Shown one piece after another: positions 8,047-15,730 of a stretch of 20,899 bases of DNA. A model generated the notes under the pieces. That model was not told the origin of the DNA. It searched no databases and saw only the letters and a list, made by a program, of their open reading frames with translations. Each line of letters starts with the position of its first letter. Position 1 is the first letter of the stretch. A program made the position numbers and the translations under genes. The stretch is from Mycoplasma sp. CAG:472. Its GTDB lineage: Bacteria > Bacillota_I > Bacilli_A > RF39 > UBA660. The stretch spans positions 1 to 20,899 of the forward strand of contig FR899379.1 of assembly GCA_000437315.1 (NCBI GenBank), in the 5' to 3' direction.

Positions 8047-8148
8047 ATGTTAAAAAGATTAATTGAAAATTATGGAGTACTAATTTTATTTTACTTATTT
8101 ATTATTTTAAGTGTTATTCTCATTAATAATAGGTTTGCTGGTATGTAA
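8047..8148 (+). CDS. SOS-controlled single-pass membrane microprotein (33 aa)
   Basis: The product has a short charged N terminus (MLKRLIENYG), one hydrophobic helix (about 11-26) and a short tail NNRFAGM. The ATG at 8047 follows CGAGGTAG at good Shine-Dalgarno spacing. A longer reading from 7900 in the same frame would begin inside lexA and upstream of the promoter, so I reject it. The promoter carries a LexA-like operator and diverges from lexA. In Bacillus this position is taken by yneA, an SOS-induced division inhibitor with one membrane helix plus LysM. SidA of Caulobacter shows that an SOS-induced single-pass peptide of about 30 residues can suffice. A division-inhibitor role is inference from context and topology, not from sequence identity. 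Confidence 0.75.
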   Translation: MLKRLIENYGVLILFYLFIILSVILINNRFAGM

Positions 8149-8178
8149 TATCTTTTGATTAATTACATATTAATTATT

Positions 8179-8409
8179 ATGAGTAATATTTTTTTATCAG
8201 ATTTACAAGAAAAAGAAATTATATCAATTGAAACTGGATTAAATTATGGACATATAGTGGATGCACAAATATCTAGTGATGGAAAAATCATATCTTTTGT
8301 CGCAGAAAGTAAAAAAATATTTAGAAAACCTCTTGTTAATAATGAGATATCTTTTACTTATGAGGATATTGTTAAAGTTGGTAAAGATGTAATACTTGTT
8401 AAAGTTTGA
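8179..8409 (+). CDS. YlmC/YmxH family PRC-barrel-like protein
   Basis: The 76-residue product begins MSNIFLSDLQEKEIISIETG, and its start and end (EDIVKVGKDVILVKV) match the small PRC-barrel proteins known as YlmC/YmxH, usually annotated as sporulation-associated. The middle (IVDAQISSDGKIISFVAE) is the expected beta-strand repeat. I chose the ATG at 8179 because family members start about three residues before LSDLQ; an upstream TTG at 8155 adds an unlikely extension. No Shine-Dalgarno is visible, so it may depend on coupling to the 33-aa ORF ending 30 nt upstream, or be leaderless. The precise function of the family is not established. Confidence 0.75.
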   Translation: MSNIFLSDLQEKEIISIETGLNYGHIVDAQISSDGKIISFVAESKKIFRKPLVNNEISFTYEDIVKVGKDVILVKV

Positions 8410-8424
8410 AAAATTGTTTATAAT
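8396..8424 (+). promoter_or_regulatory. lspA promoter, leaderless arrangement
   Basis: TTGTTA (8396-8401), a 17-nt spacer and a perfect TATAAT (8419-8424). Only 7 nt separate the -10 from the lspA ATG at 8432, so the transcript should begin at or within 1-2 nt of the start codon. The -35 lies inside the end of the ylmC-like gene. Confidence 0.7.
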
Positions 8425-8431
8425 AATTAGT

Positions 8432-8899
8432 ATGAAAAGAAAAATTATAATTTTTAGTATTATGTTTTTATTAATTGATGAAGCAAGTAAAATAATTCTT
8501 GATAATGTTTTATCATTAGGAAAAAGTATAACTATATTTGACAAGTTTTTATATATTACAAAAGTATATAATGATGGTATTAGCTTTAGTATGTTAACTG
8601 GTAAAAGATGGTTAATAGTATTTTTTAGTATACTCATTTTAATATTTTTATATTTTTATATGAAAAAGTTTAAAGAAAATAAAAGAAATATTATAGCTTT
8701 TTCTTTGATATTCGGAGGCCTTTTAGGTAATTTAATTGATAGAATAATTCATGGATATGTAATTGATTTTATAGATTTTTATATTTTTAATTATAATTAT
8801 CCAGTATTTAATTTAGCAGATAGTTTTATATGTATAGGAATATTAATGCTTTTATATAGTATTTATTTAGGGGAAGATAATGAAAATAGTAGTAAATGA
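8432..8899 (+). CDS. lspA: Lipoprotein signal peptidase (signal peptidase II)
   Basis: LspA is an inner-membrane aspartyl protease that removes the signal peptide from prolipoproteins after lipidation. At 155 residues it has the usual length and about four transmembrane helices. The conserved blocks are LIDEASK (14-20), YNDGISFS (46-53), GGLLGNLIDRI (95-105), VIDFI with catalytic D112 and FNLAD with catalytic D130. The NxGxxF block has Ile-Ser in place of the common Ala-Ala. I chose the ATG at 8432; an earlier TTG at 8396 lies in the -35 box and overlaps the preceding gene. The 3' end overlaps the pseudouridine synthase gene by 20 nt, a frequent lspA-rluD pairing in Bacillota. Confidence 0.95.
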   Translation: MKRKIIIFSIMFLLIDEASKIILDNVLSLGKSITIFDKFLYITKVYNDGISFSMLTGKRWLIVFFSILILIFLYFYMKKFKENKRNIIAFSLIFGGLLGNLIDRIIHGYVIDFIDFYIFNYNYPVFNLADSFICIGILMLLYSIYLGEDNENSSK

Positions 8900-9758
8900 A
8901 GATAATATAAGAATTGATAAGTATTTAAGTGAAAATACTGAATATTCAAGAAGCTATATTGAAAAGTTAATTGATGAAAAATGTGTTTTAGTAAATGGCA
9001 AAGAAGTTAAAGCAAGTTATAAAGTATGTTTGAATGATGAAATAGAAATTAATGATACTTTAAAAAAAGAAAGTGATATTAAGCCTGTTAAAATGCAACT
9101 TAATATTGTTTATGAAGATGATGATTTAATGATTATTAATAAACCAAGTGGACTTGTAGTACATCCAGGAGCGGGTAATTATGATAATACTTTAGTAAAT
9201 GGTCTTTTAAATTATACAAATAATTTAAGTAGTGTCGATGATGTAAGACCTGGTATTGTTCATAGACTTGATAAAGATACTTCAGGACTTATGGTAGTGG
9301 CTAAAAATAATAAGTGTCATGAACTTTTATCAGAAATGTTTAAAAATCATGAAGTTAAAAGAACATATTATGCACTTGTTTGTGGAGTTGTTCCCTACAA
9401 TAAAGGAACTGTGGATGTTCCCCTTAAAAAAGATGAAACAAAGTTTGATAGAGTATGTGCAAGCGAAGATGGTAAAAAAGCAATAACTCATTTTACAGTG
9501 TTAAAAAGATATAATGATTATACATTATTATCATTGAATTTAGAAACAGGTAGAACTCATCAAATTAGAGTACATATGGCATATATGGGATACCCAGTTT
9601 ATAATGATCCTGTGTATAATAATAGGAAAGCAACTGAATTTGGACAATTTTTACATTCTAAAGAAATAGATTTTATTCATCCAATAAGTGGTAAAAGATT
9701 ACATTTTGAATGTGAACTACCTAAAGAGTTTAAAGATTTTATAGATAATTTAAAGTAA
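8880..9758 (+). CDS. rluD: RluA/RluD family 23S rRNA pseudouridine synthase
   Basis: Converts specific uridines in large-subunit rRNA to pseudouridine. The 292 residues hold an N-terminal S4 RNA-binding domain (about 10-65, IRIDKYLSE...SRSYIEKLI) and a catalytic domain with the signature HRLDKDTSG (128-136), whose Asp131 is the catalytic residue. Further family blocks are NKPSGLVVHPG (87-97) and LETGRTHQIRVHMAYMG. GGGGAAG precedes the start, which lies inside the end of lspA, so the two are co-translated. The RluD assignment follows the S4 domain and the neighbour lspA. The exact target uridines cannot be read from sequence. Confidence 0.93.
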   Translation: MKIVVNEDNIRIDKYLSENTEYSRSYIEKLIDEKCVLVNGKEVKASYKVCLNDEIEINDTLKKESDIKPVKMQLNIVYEDDDLMIINKPSGLVVHPGAGNYDNTLVNGLLNYTNNLSSVDDVRPGIVHRLDKDTSGLMVVAKNNKCHELLSEMFKNHEVKRTYYALVCGVVPYNKGTVDVPLKKDETKFDRVCASEDGKKAITHFTVLKRYNDYTLLSLNLETGRTHQIRVHMAYMGYPVYNDPVYNNRKATEFGQFLHSKEIDFIHPISGKRLHFECELPKEFKDFIDNLK

Positions 9759-9768
9759 AGGAGTAGTA

Positions 9769-10902
9769 ATGGAAAAAGTAAATGTTAGAAAACAAGATGA
9801 AATACTTATGAGTTTAGTACATTATTTTGTTACTAAGGAAGGCTATGCACCAATATATGTTCAAGGTGTAAAAGACGAAATTTGGCTTGAAAATATTGAT
9901 GGTCCTTATAGAATAATAAGAATTAATAGTAACTATATTCATAACGAAGAACAATATAAATATGATGAATTTAAAATAAAAAATATAATGGGGCAAATAA
10001 AGAAAAAAACTTTATCATTTAAAGTAAACACTTTAAATATTAATTTAAATGTATCAGATAGAGTTAAAGTTGAAAGTGAAAAAAATATTGATAATGTTTT
10101 TGTAAAAGATATTGATGAAATTAAGAAAAATAAAGAAATAAATGAAGTATTTCCAAATATGAAAAATGATTTATATCAAAGTAAAAATAGTTTAGATTTA
10201 TTATTGAATGTTACAAATGATATTAATAAAAAGACAGAAACAGATAACAAAAAATATGAGAAAATATTTTCTCGTAAAAAGATATTAATAACATATATTA
10301 TAATAGCTATATGTATATTAATGTATATTATTACTGTTTTAATGGGCTTAAATAATATGAATCTTTTAATACTTGGAGCAAATAATATTGAACTACTTAA
10401 ACATGGTCAAGTTTATAGATTAATAACTTATGGATTTTTACATGGAAGTATAATTCATTTAATATCAAATATGTACTGTTTATATGTTATAGGTAGTCAA
10501 GTAGAAAATAATTTAGATAAGAAAAGATTTTTAACTATTTATTTTATAAGTATGATTACCGGAGGACTTTTAAGTGCTTTATTTAATGATGGTATAAGTA
10601 TTGGTGCAAGTGGGGCAATTTTTGGACTTCTTGGAGCACTTTTATATTTTGGATTTCATTTTAGATTATATTTGTCTGAGGCTTTAAAAACAAGAATAAT
10701 TCCAGTTATTATACTTAACCTTATTATTGGTTTTGCTGTTCCAGGTATTGATGTAGCATGCCATATAGGAGGTCTTATCGGAGGATTTTTAAGTGCTATG
10801 ATGGTAGGCATTCCTGATATTGATAATAAGAAAGATAAAGTTAATGGTATTATTTTGCTTTTAATATTTATTGGCTTTATGGCTTATTTAATTTTTAAAT
10901 AA
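9769..10902 (+). CDS. Rhomboid family intramembrane serine protease with N-terminal cytosolic domain
   Basis: This 377-residue protein combines a soluble N-terminal part (1-168) with a rhomboid core of about seven membrane helices (170-377). Core motifs are HGSIIHLISNMYCLY (225-239, oxyanion Asn234), GASGAIFG with catalytic Ser281, and ACHIGGLIGG with catalytic His332, so the Ser-His dyad is intact. The architecture resembles Bacillus YqgP (GluP), which also has a cytosolic N domain. The N-terminal half here ends in a Lys/Asn/Asp-rich linker. GGAG lies before the start, 10 nt after the rluD stop, so it belongs to the lspA-rluD transcript. Substrates are unknown. Confidence 0.9.
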   Translation: MEKVNVRKQDEILMSLVHYFVTKEGYAPIYVQGVKDEIWLENIDGPYRIIRINSNYIHNEEQYKYDEFKIKNIMGQIKKKTLSFKVNTLNINLNVSDRVKVESEKNIDNVFVKDIDEIKKNKEINEVFPNMKNDLYQSKNSLDLLLNVTNDINKKTETDNKKYEKIFSRKKILITYIIIAICILMYIITVLMGLNNMNLLILGANNIELLKHGQVYRLITYGFLHGSIIHLISNMYCLYVIGSQVENNLDKKRFLTIYFISMITGGLLSALFNDGISIGASGAIFGLLGALLYFGFHFRLYLSEALKTRIIPVIILNLIIGFAVPGIDVACHIGGLIGGFLSAMMVGIPDIDNKKDKVNGIILLLIFIGFMAYLIFK

Positions 10903-10905
10903 ATT

Positions 10906-10931
10906 TTCACTAATTATTTAGTGAATTTTTT
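10906..10931 (+). terminator. Intrinsic terminator after the rhomboid gene
   Basis: A perfect 8-bp stem TTCACTAA/TTAGTGAA with a TTAT loop is followed by six T residues. It closes the lspA-rluD-rhomboid unit. Confidence 0.88.
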
Positions 10932-10954
10932 GTGTAAAGTTAGTGTCTAAAAAC

Positions 10955-10983
10955 TATTCAATAATAAAAAAATAATTTATAAT
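10955..10983 (+). promoter_or_regulatory. Promoter of the folate/thymidylate operon
   Basis: A perfect TATAAT (10978-10983) has a weak -35 match TATTCA (10955-10960) 17 nt upstream. AAAGGAGG follows ahead of the folD ATG at 11002. No riboswitch-like structure fits in the short leader. Confidence 0.5.
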
Positions 10984-11001
10984 ATTTAAAGGAGGTAAAC
11001 G

Positions 11002-11829
11002 ATGATTTTAGATGGAAAAAAAGTTAGAAATGAATTACTTGAGTATTATGAAAATAAAATTAAAGAGGAAAATATAAAAATAACTCTTGCTATTATTTAT
11101 GTAGGGAGTGATGAACCTAGTAAAATTTATATTAACAATAAAATTAAATATTGTGAAAAAGTAGGTATTAAAACTTTACTTTATGAAATGGATGAAAAAA
11201 CTAAAGAAAAAGAAGTTATTGATTTAATTGAAAAATTAAATGATGCACCCGACATAACTGGAATAATTTTACAAAGTCCAGTACCTAAACAAATTGATTT
11301 TGCAAAAGTAAGTGGAATGATTAATCCTTTAAAGGATATTGATGGTTTTACAAAGGATAATTTATATAAACTTATGCATAATGAAGATGGACTTTTTCCT
11401 TGCACTTCAAAAGGGATAATTAAACTACTTAAATATTATAATATTAAAATTGCCTCAAAAGATGTATGTGTAATAGGTAGGGGTGATATAGTGGGAAAAC
11501 CTTTGATATTTGAACTTCTTAATAATAATGCTACTGTAAGTATATGCCATTCACAAACTAAGAATTTAAAAAAATATACAAAAAATGCAGATATTATAAT
11601 TAGTGCAGTAGGACATCCTAAATTAATTACAAGTGATATGATAAAAGATGATGCTATTTTAATAGATGTTGGAATAAGTGTAATTGATGGAAAAATTGTT
11701 GGTGATATAGACTTTGAAAGTGTTAAAGATAAATGTTTATATATAACTCCAAATCCTGGGGGAGTAGGACCAATGACAATTGCAATGATAATCGAAAACT
11801 TAGTAAAAGCATATGAAATGCAGAAATAG
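11002..11829 (+). CDS. folD: Bifunctional methylene-THF dehydrogenase/methenyl-THF cyclohydrolase FolD
   Basis: FolD interconverts 5,10-methylene-THF and 10-formyl-THF through the methenyl form, supplying one-carbon units. The 275 residues (usual length about 285) carry the catalytic Y43-x3-K47 in KIYINNK, the substrate block LQSPVP, KDIDGF, CTSKGIIKLL, the Rossmann motif VIGRGDIVGKPL and TPNPGGVGPMT near the end. Several blocks deviate mildly from the common form (LQLPLP, GRSxxVGxP, TPVPGG), but catalytic residues are kept. AAAGGAGG supports the start. It is the first gene of a six-gene operon with glyA, thyA, DHFR and tmk. Confidence 0.96.
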   Translation: MILDGKKVRNELLEYYENKIKEENIKITLAIIYVGSDEPSKIYINNKIKYCEKVGIKTLLYEMDEKTKEKEVIDLIEKLNDAPDITGIILQSPVPKQIDFAKVSGMINPLKDIDGFTKDNLYKLMHNEDGLFPCTSKGIIKLLKYYNIKIASKDVCVIGRGDIVGKPLIFELLNNNATVSICHSQTKNLKKYTKNADIIISAVGHPKLITSDMIKDDAILIDVGISVIDGKIVGDIDFESVKDKCLYITPNPGGVGPMTIAMIIENLVKAYEMQK

Positions 11830-11836
11830 GTAAAAA

Positions 11837-12226
11837 ATGAATAAAAAACAATTGTTAGAATTATTGAATACATTAAAAATAAGCAAAAATGAATTTTGGG
11901 TTTTATCTTCAGGTGCTTTAGTATTAAGAGATATTTATGATAAAGCAAATGATTTAGATATTGCAGTAACTGATGAGGGATTACGAGAATTAAAAAATAA
12001 TTATAATTTGAAATCAAAATATAATGGTTGGTATATAGTAGAAGAACTTGTTGAATGTGTATGCAAAGGAAGTATTGAGAATTTAGAATACAAACCGCAG
12101 TTATTGGAATGTGGATACCAAGTACAAAATATAAAAGAATATTATAATCATCTTTTATCAAGTTCAAAAGAAAAAAATAAATTAAGAATACCTATAGTTG
12201 AGGATTATTTAAATAAAAACAAATAG
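11837..12226 (+). CDS. Small nucleotidyltransferase-fold protein
   Basis: A 129-residue protein with the signature of minimal nucleotidyltransferases: SSGALVLRD (24-32) followed by DLDIAV with D39 and D41, equivalent to the G[GS]-x(n)-DxD core seen in AbiEii/MNT-type and related proteins. The third catalytic acidic residue is not obvious. E54 to E80 offers several candidates, so activity is uncertain. It starts 7 nt after the folD stop and ends 13 nt before glyA, so it is co-transcribed with the thymidylate genes. Such domains are often toxin-antitoxin parts, but no antitoxin partner is next to it here. A role in folate or nucleotide metabolism is only suggested by context. Confidence 0.65.
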   Translation: MNKKQLLELLNTLKISKNEFWVLSSGALVLRDIYDKANDLDIAVTDEGLRELKNNYNLKSKYNGWYIVEELVECVCKGSIENLEYKPQLLECGYQVQNIKEYYNHLLSSSKEKNKLRIPIVEDYLNKNK

Positions 12227-12239
12227 AAAGGATGATATA

Positions 12240-13460
12240 ATGGATAAAATAATTATAGAGGCTTTAGCAAAAGAAAGAGAAAGGCAAGAAAGATGTTTAG
12301 AACTAATTGCTTCAGAAAACTATGTTTCAAATGATATTTTAAAATTACAAGGAAGTATTTTAACTAATAAATATGCTGAAGGATATCCTGGTAAAAGATA
12401 TTATGGTGGTTGTAAATATATAGATATTATAGAAAGTAAAGCAATAGAGTATGCATGCAAGTTATTTAACTGTAAGTATGCAAATGTTCAACCACACTCT
12501 GGATCAAGTGCAAATATGGCAGTACTTCGAAGTTTACTTTCATATGGTGATAAAATTCTTTCTATGGATTTAAATAATGGAGGTCATTTATCTCATGGAT
12601 TTAAAACATCTTTTTCTGGTATGGATTATAATGCAGTATTTTATTATTTGGATGAAAAAACAGAAATGCTTAATTATGAAGAAATAGAAAAAATTGCTTT
12701 AGAAGAAAAACCAAAACTTATTATTGCAGGAGCTTCAGCATATTCTAGAATAATTGATTTTAAACGCTTTAGAGAAATTGCTGATAAAGTAGGAGCCTAT
12801 CTTATGGTTGATATGGCACATATTGCCGGACTTGTTGCTGCAGGTGTTCATCCATCACCATTTCCTTATGCAGATGTTGTTACATCAACTACTCATAAAA
12901 CTTTAAGAGGACCAAGAGGGGGAATAATTCTTACTAATGATGAAGAAATAATTAAAAAAGTAAATAAAACCATTTTTCCTGGTATTCAAGGAGGTCCTTT
13001 GGAACATGTAATTGCTGCGAAATGTGAGTGTTTTTATGAAGCAATGAGTGATGAATTTAAAAGTTATGCAAAAAATGTTATAAATAATGCCAAGGTATTA
13101 AGTGATACTTTAAAAGAGGAAGGTTTTAAAATAGTATCTGGTGGCACTGATAATCATAAGTTTCTTTTAAATGTTAAAAGTATAGGTGTGACTGGTAAAA
13201 TGGCTGAGGATATTTTAGAAAAAATAAATATAACAGTTAATAAAAATATGGTTCCTGGTGATACTGAAAAAGCAGGTATAACAAGTGGAATAAGACTAGG
13301 TAGTGCCGCTCTTACAACAAGAGGATTAAATGCTGATGATTTTAAAGAAATTGGTTTAATAATTTCAAAGGCTTTAAAAAATTATAATGATGAAAATATT
13401 TTAAATGAATTAAAATTAAGAGTTAAAAATATAACAGATAAATATCCATTATGGTATTAA
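12240..13460 (+). CDS. glyA: Serine hydroxymethyltransferase
   Basis: A PLP enzyme that transfers the serine hydroxymethyl group to THF, giving glycine and 5,10-methylene-THF, the ThyA cosubstrate. The 406 residues match the family length. Visible blocks are LIASENYVS (22-30), NKYAEGYPGKRYYGG (43-57), QPHSGSSANMAV (84-95), DMAHIAGLVAAG (191-202) and the PLP-lysine motif STTHKTLRGPRGG with Lys220. GSAALTTRG is present near the C terminus. GAAAGGATG precedes the ATG. It lies in the middle of the folD-tmk operon and feeds the thyA gene 9 nt downstream. Confidence 0.97.
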   Translation: MDKIIIEALAKERERQERCLELIASENYVSNDILKLQGSILTNKYAEGYPGKRYYGGCKYIDIIESKAIEYACKLFNCKYANVQPHSGSSANMAVLRSLLSYGDKILSMDLNNGGHLSHGFKTSFSGMDYNAVFYYLDEKTEMLNYEEIEKIALEEKPKLIIAGASAYSRIIDFKRFREIADKVGAYLMVDMAHIAGLVAAGVHPSPFPYADVVTSTTHKTLRGPRGGIILTNDEEIIKKVNKTIFPGIQGGPLEHVIAAKCECFYEAMSDEFKSYAKNVINNAKVLSDTLKEEGFKIVSGGTDNHKFLLNVKSIGVTGKMAEDILEKINITVNKNMVPGDTEKAGITSGIRLGSAALTTRGLNADDFKEIGLIISKALKNYNDENILNELKLRVKNITDKYPLWY

Positions 13461-13469
13461 GGAGGTAAA

Positions 13470-14567
13470 ATGTCTAATTGGGATAAAGAATATTTAAAAT
13501 TATGTAAAACTATTTTAGAGGAAGGTAAAGAAGTTATTAATAGAACAGGTATTAATACAATTAAAATACCTAATTATAATTTTTCTTTTGATTTAGAAAA
13601 AGAGTTTCCATTTTTAACCACTAAAAAACTATATTATAAAGCAGCAATAAAGGAACTTTTATGGATATATAAAGGTATTAATGATGTAAGATGGCTACAA
13701 GATAGAGGTGTTCATATTTGGGATGAATGGGAAATTGATAAAGATGGAATATATAGAATATATTATCCTAATGGAAAAGAACCTGAAAATGCTCCAGTAA
13801 GTTTACCAGTATATTTTAATACTGGAAAAATTGGAAGTGATGGTAAAGATATATTAGAAAAAATGTATTATGATGAAGAAGGCATTTATAAAGAAAGCGA
13901 AAAAACAATAAACTCAAAACCTATGATGGCATCCCCAATAAAAAAAGCAACAGAAGAGGGAAAAGTACTTCGCTTTGCTAGATATTTTGGTAAAGAATAT
14001 GCTCATACAATAGGCCATGCTTATGGCTATACAGTAAATAAAAATGATTATTTAAATAAAACTATTTCTTTAATAAATGCAAGTAAGGTGGACCCATCAA
14101 TATCAGACTCTCGAAGAATACTAATTAATTTATGGCAAGAGGAAGATATAAAAGATGCTGTTTTAAAACCTTGTGTATTTATGTCAATGTGGGATGTAAC
14201 TGATGGTTATTTAAATGGTACAGTTGTTCAAAGAAGTTGTGATGTACCACTTGGACTTCCTTTTAATGTAACACAATATTCAACACTTGCTTATTTACTT
14301 GCACATATTACAGGTTTAAAACCAGGAGTTCTTAATTATACCATTAAAGATGCTCATATTTATGTAAATCAAATAGATGGTATAAAAGAGCAAATTCAAA
14401 GAGGCGAAGAAATTAAACAAGGTCTTAGAGAAGAATATCCCGCACCAATTTTAGAAATTGATAAAAATATTAATTCTTTTGAGGATATTGATGATAAAAA
14501 TTTAACAAATGTTAGAGTAAGAAATTATAAACATCACGGGGAAATAACTTTCCCTTTGGCACAGTAG
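13470..14567 (+). CDS. thyA: Thymidylate synthase with a large insertion
   Basis: Methylates dUMP to dTMP with methylene-THF, releasing dihydrofolate. Family blocks are NRTGINT with R25, FPFLTTKK (46-53), catalytic Cys235 in LKPCVF, QRSCDVPLGLPFN (254-266, with R255, S256, D258, N266) and DAHIYVNQ (294-301). The protein is 365 residues against about 264 in E. coli. The excess lies mainly at residues 85-175, between DVRWLQDRGVHIWD and IGHAYGY, the region where Lactobacillus ThyA also has an insert. The usual His after HIYxN is Gln. AAGGAGG supports the start. Dihydrofolate made here is reduced by the enzyme encoded next. Confidence 0.95.
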   Translation: MSNWDKEYLKLCKTILEEGKEVINRTGINTIKIPNYNFSFDLEKEFPFLTTKKLYYKAAIKELLWIYKGINDVRWLQDRGVHIWDEWEIDKDGIYRIYYPNGKEPENAPVSLPVYFNTGKIGSDGKDILEKMYYDEEGIYKESEKTINSKPMMASPIKKATEEGKVLRFARYFGKEYAHTIGHAYGYTVNKNDYLNKTISLINASKVDPSISDSRRILINLWQEEDIKDAVLKPCVFMSMWDVTDGYLNGTVVQRSCDVPLGLPFNVTQYSTLAYLLAHITGLKPGVLNYTIKDAHIYVNQIDGIKEQIQRGEEIKQGLREEYPAPILEIDKNINSFEDIDDKNLTNVRVRNYKHHGEITFPLAQ

Positions 14568-14574
14568 GTGAAAT

Positions 14575-15057
14575 ATGATATCATTAATCGCAGCAGTTGG
14601 TAAAAATAATGAACTTGGACTTGACAATCATTTAATATTTAATATTCCTGGAGATTTAAAATTTTTTAGAAATACTACATTAGGTAAAACGGTTATTATG
14701 GGAAGAAAAACTTATGAGTCAATTGGTAAACCTCTTCCTAAAAGAATAAATATCGTTGTATCTAACTCTTTAAAAGAAACTGATGGAATAACTATTATAA
14801 ATTCCTTTGAGGAAGTATTAGAAAAATATTTAAATAGTGAAGAAGAAGTTTTTATAATTGGTGGTGAAAGTCTTTATAATTATTTTATTAATTATGCACA
14901 AAATATTTATTTAACAAAGGTTTATGCAAATGCAGTTGCAGATAAATATTTTCCTTCGTTTGATGAAAATAATTATAATCAAACTTTACTTGGAGAAAAT
15001 AAAGAAAATAATTTAGAATATAAACACATTTTATATAGGAGGAAAAATGAAAGGTAA
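14575..15057 (+). CDS. folA: Dihydrofolate reductase
   Basis: Reduces dihydrofolate to THF with NADPH, the companion reaction of ThyA. The 160 residues are of normal length. IAAVGKNNELG (5-15) begins the fold, the substrate site keeps Asp27 in NIPGDLKFF and Arg57 in PKRINIVVS, and MGRKTYES (42-49) and FIIGGESLY are the cofactor-binding blocks. The usual Trp of the WxxPxD motif is Phe22, a change at a residue that borders the active site. The start follows TAGGTGAAAT, 7 nt after thyA. The 3' end overlaps tmk by 11 nt. It may be called dfrA in some schemes. Confidence 0.95.
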   Translation: MISLIAAVGKNNELGLDNHLIFNIPGDLKFFRNTTLGKTVIMGRKTYESIGKPLPKRINIVVSNSLKETDGITIINSFEEVLEKYLNSEEEVFIIGGESLYNYFINYAQNIYLTKVYANAVADKYFPSFDENNYNQTLLGENKENNLEYKHILYRRKNER

Positions 15058-15718
15058 ATTAATTGTTATCGAAGGAACAGATTGTTCTGGAAAAGAAACT
15101 CAAACAAAACTACTTGTAAAGTATTTAAAAGAAAATAATACAAAGGTATTTACTATGTCTTTTCCAAATTATGATAGCCCAACCGGTAAAATTATTGGTG
15201 GTCCATTTTTAGGTAAAAGTTATATTTCTGAAGGTTATTTCCCTGAGGGAGCACCAAATGTAGATCCAAAAGTATCTTCACTTTATTATGCGGCAGATAG
15301 ACTTTACAACCTTCCTATTATTCAAAAAAAATTAAATGTAGGCTATACAGTAATACTAGATAGATATGTATATTCAAATATGGCTCATCAAGCAGGTAAA
15401 GAGGATGATAAAGAAAAAAGACTTGCACTTTACAATTTTAATGCAACTTTGGAGTTTGATCTTTTAGGTCTTCCTAAAGCAGATAAAGTAATATTTTTAT
15501 ATATGCCAGTCGAGGGTGCAAGAGCACTTAGAGCAAATAGACCTGAGGCCCTTGATCAAAATGAAATGGATGAAGAATACTTAAAGAAAAGTCAAAGAGC
15601 TTACCTTGAACTTGCAAAAATATTTAATTATATTCAGATTGATTGCTTTGAAGACGGTAAAGTTCGCTCTATCGAAGATATTTCTAAAGATGTCATAAGG
15701 GCATATAAAAAGAAATAG
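15047..15718 (+). CDS. tmk: Thymidylate kinase
   Basis: Phosphorylates dTMP to dTDP, the step after ThyA. The 223 residues begin with a P-loop GTDCSGKET (10-18, where Gly is more common than Cys13), then DRYVYSN with D105 and R106, and a lid region with RANRPEALDQNEMDEE. A segment at 51-75 (GGPFLGKSYISEGYF and following residues) is longer than in E. coli Tmk. A perfect AGGAGG lies before the start, inside the end of the DHFR gene. In many Bacillota tmk sits next to holB; here it closes the thymidylate operon. No terminator is evident before the next promoter, 12 nt downstream. Confidence 0.95.
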   Translation: MKGKLIVIEGTDCSGKETQTKLLVKYLKENNTKVFTMSFPNYDSPTGKIIGGPFLGKSYISEGYFPEGAPNVDPKVSSLYYAADRLYNLPIIQKKLNVGYTVILDRYVYSNMAHQAGKEDDKEKRLALYNFNATLEFDLLGLPKADKVIFLYMPVEGARALRANRPEALDQNEMDEEYLKKSQRAYLELAKIFNYIQIDCFEDGKVRSIEDISKDVIRAYKKK

Positions 15719-15730
15719 ATTTACACAAAT

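Noticed and set aside
8239..8637. Minus-strand ORF of 132 codons over the ylmC-like gene and lspA
   Set aside because: Low-complexity Ile/Phe/Asn product opposite two recognised genes; a shadow frame.
11436..12167. Long minus-strand ORF (243 codons) opposite folD and the next gene
   Set aside because: It lies wholly over well-supported plus-strand genes, is Ile/Leu/Tyr/His-rich as expected from the complement of AT-rich coding DNA, and lacks a Shine-Dalgarno.
11837..12226. Nucleotidyltransferase-like gene as a toxin-antitoxin half
   Set aside because: No adjacent partner gene of HEPN or other antitoxin/toxin type; both neighbours are folate enzymes.
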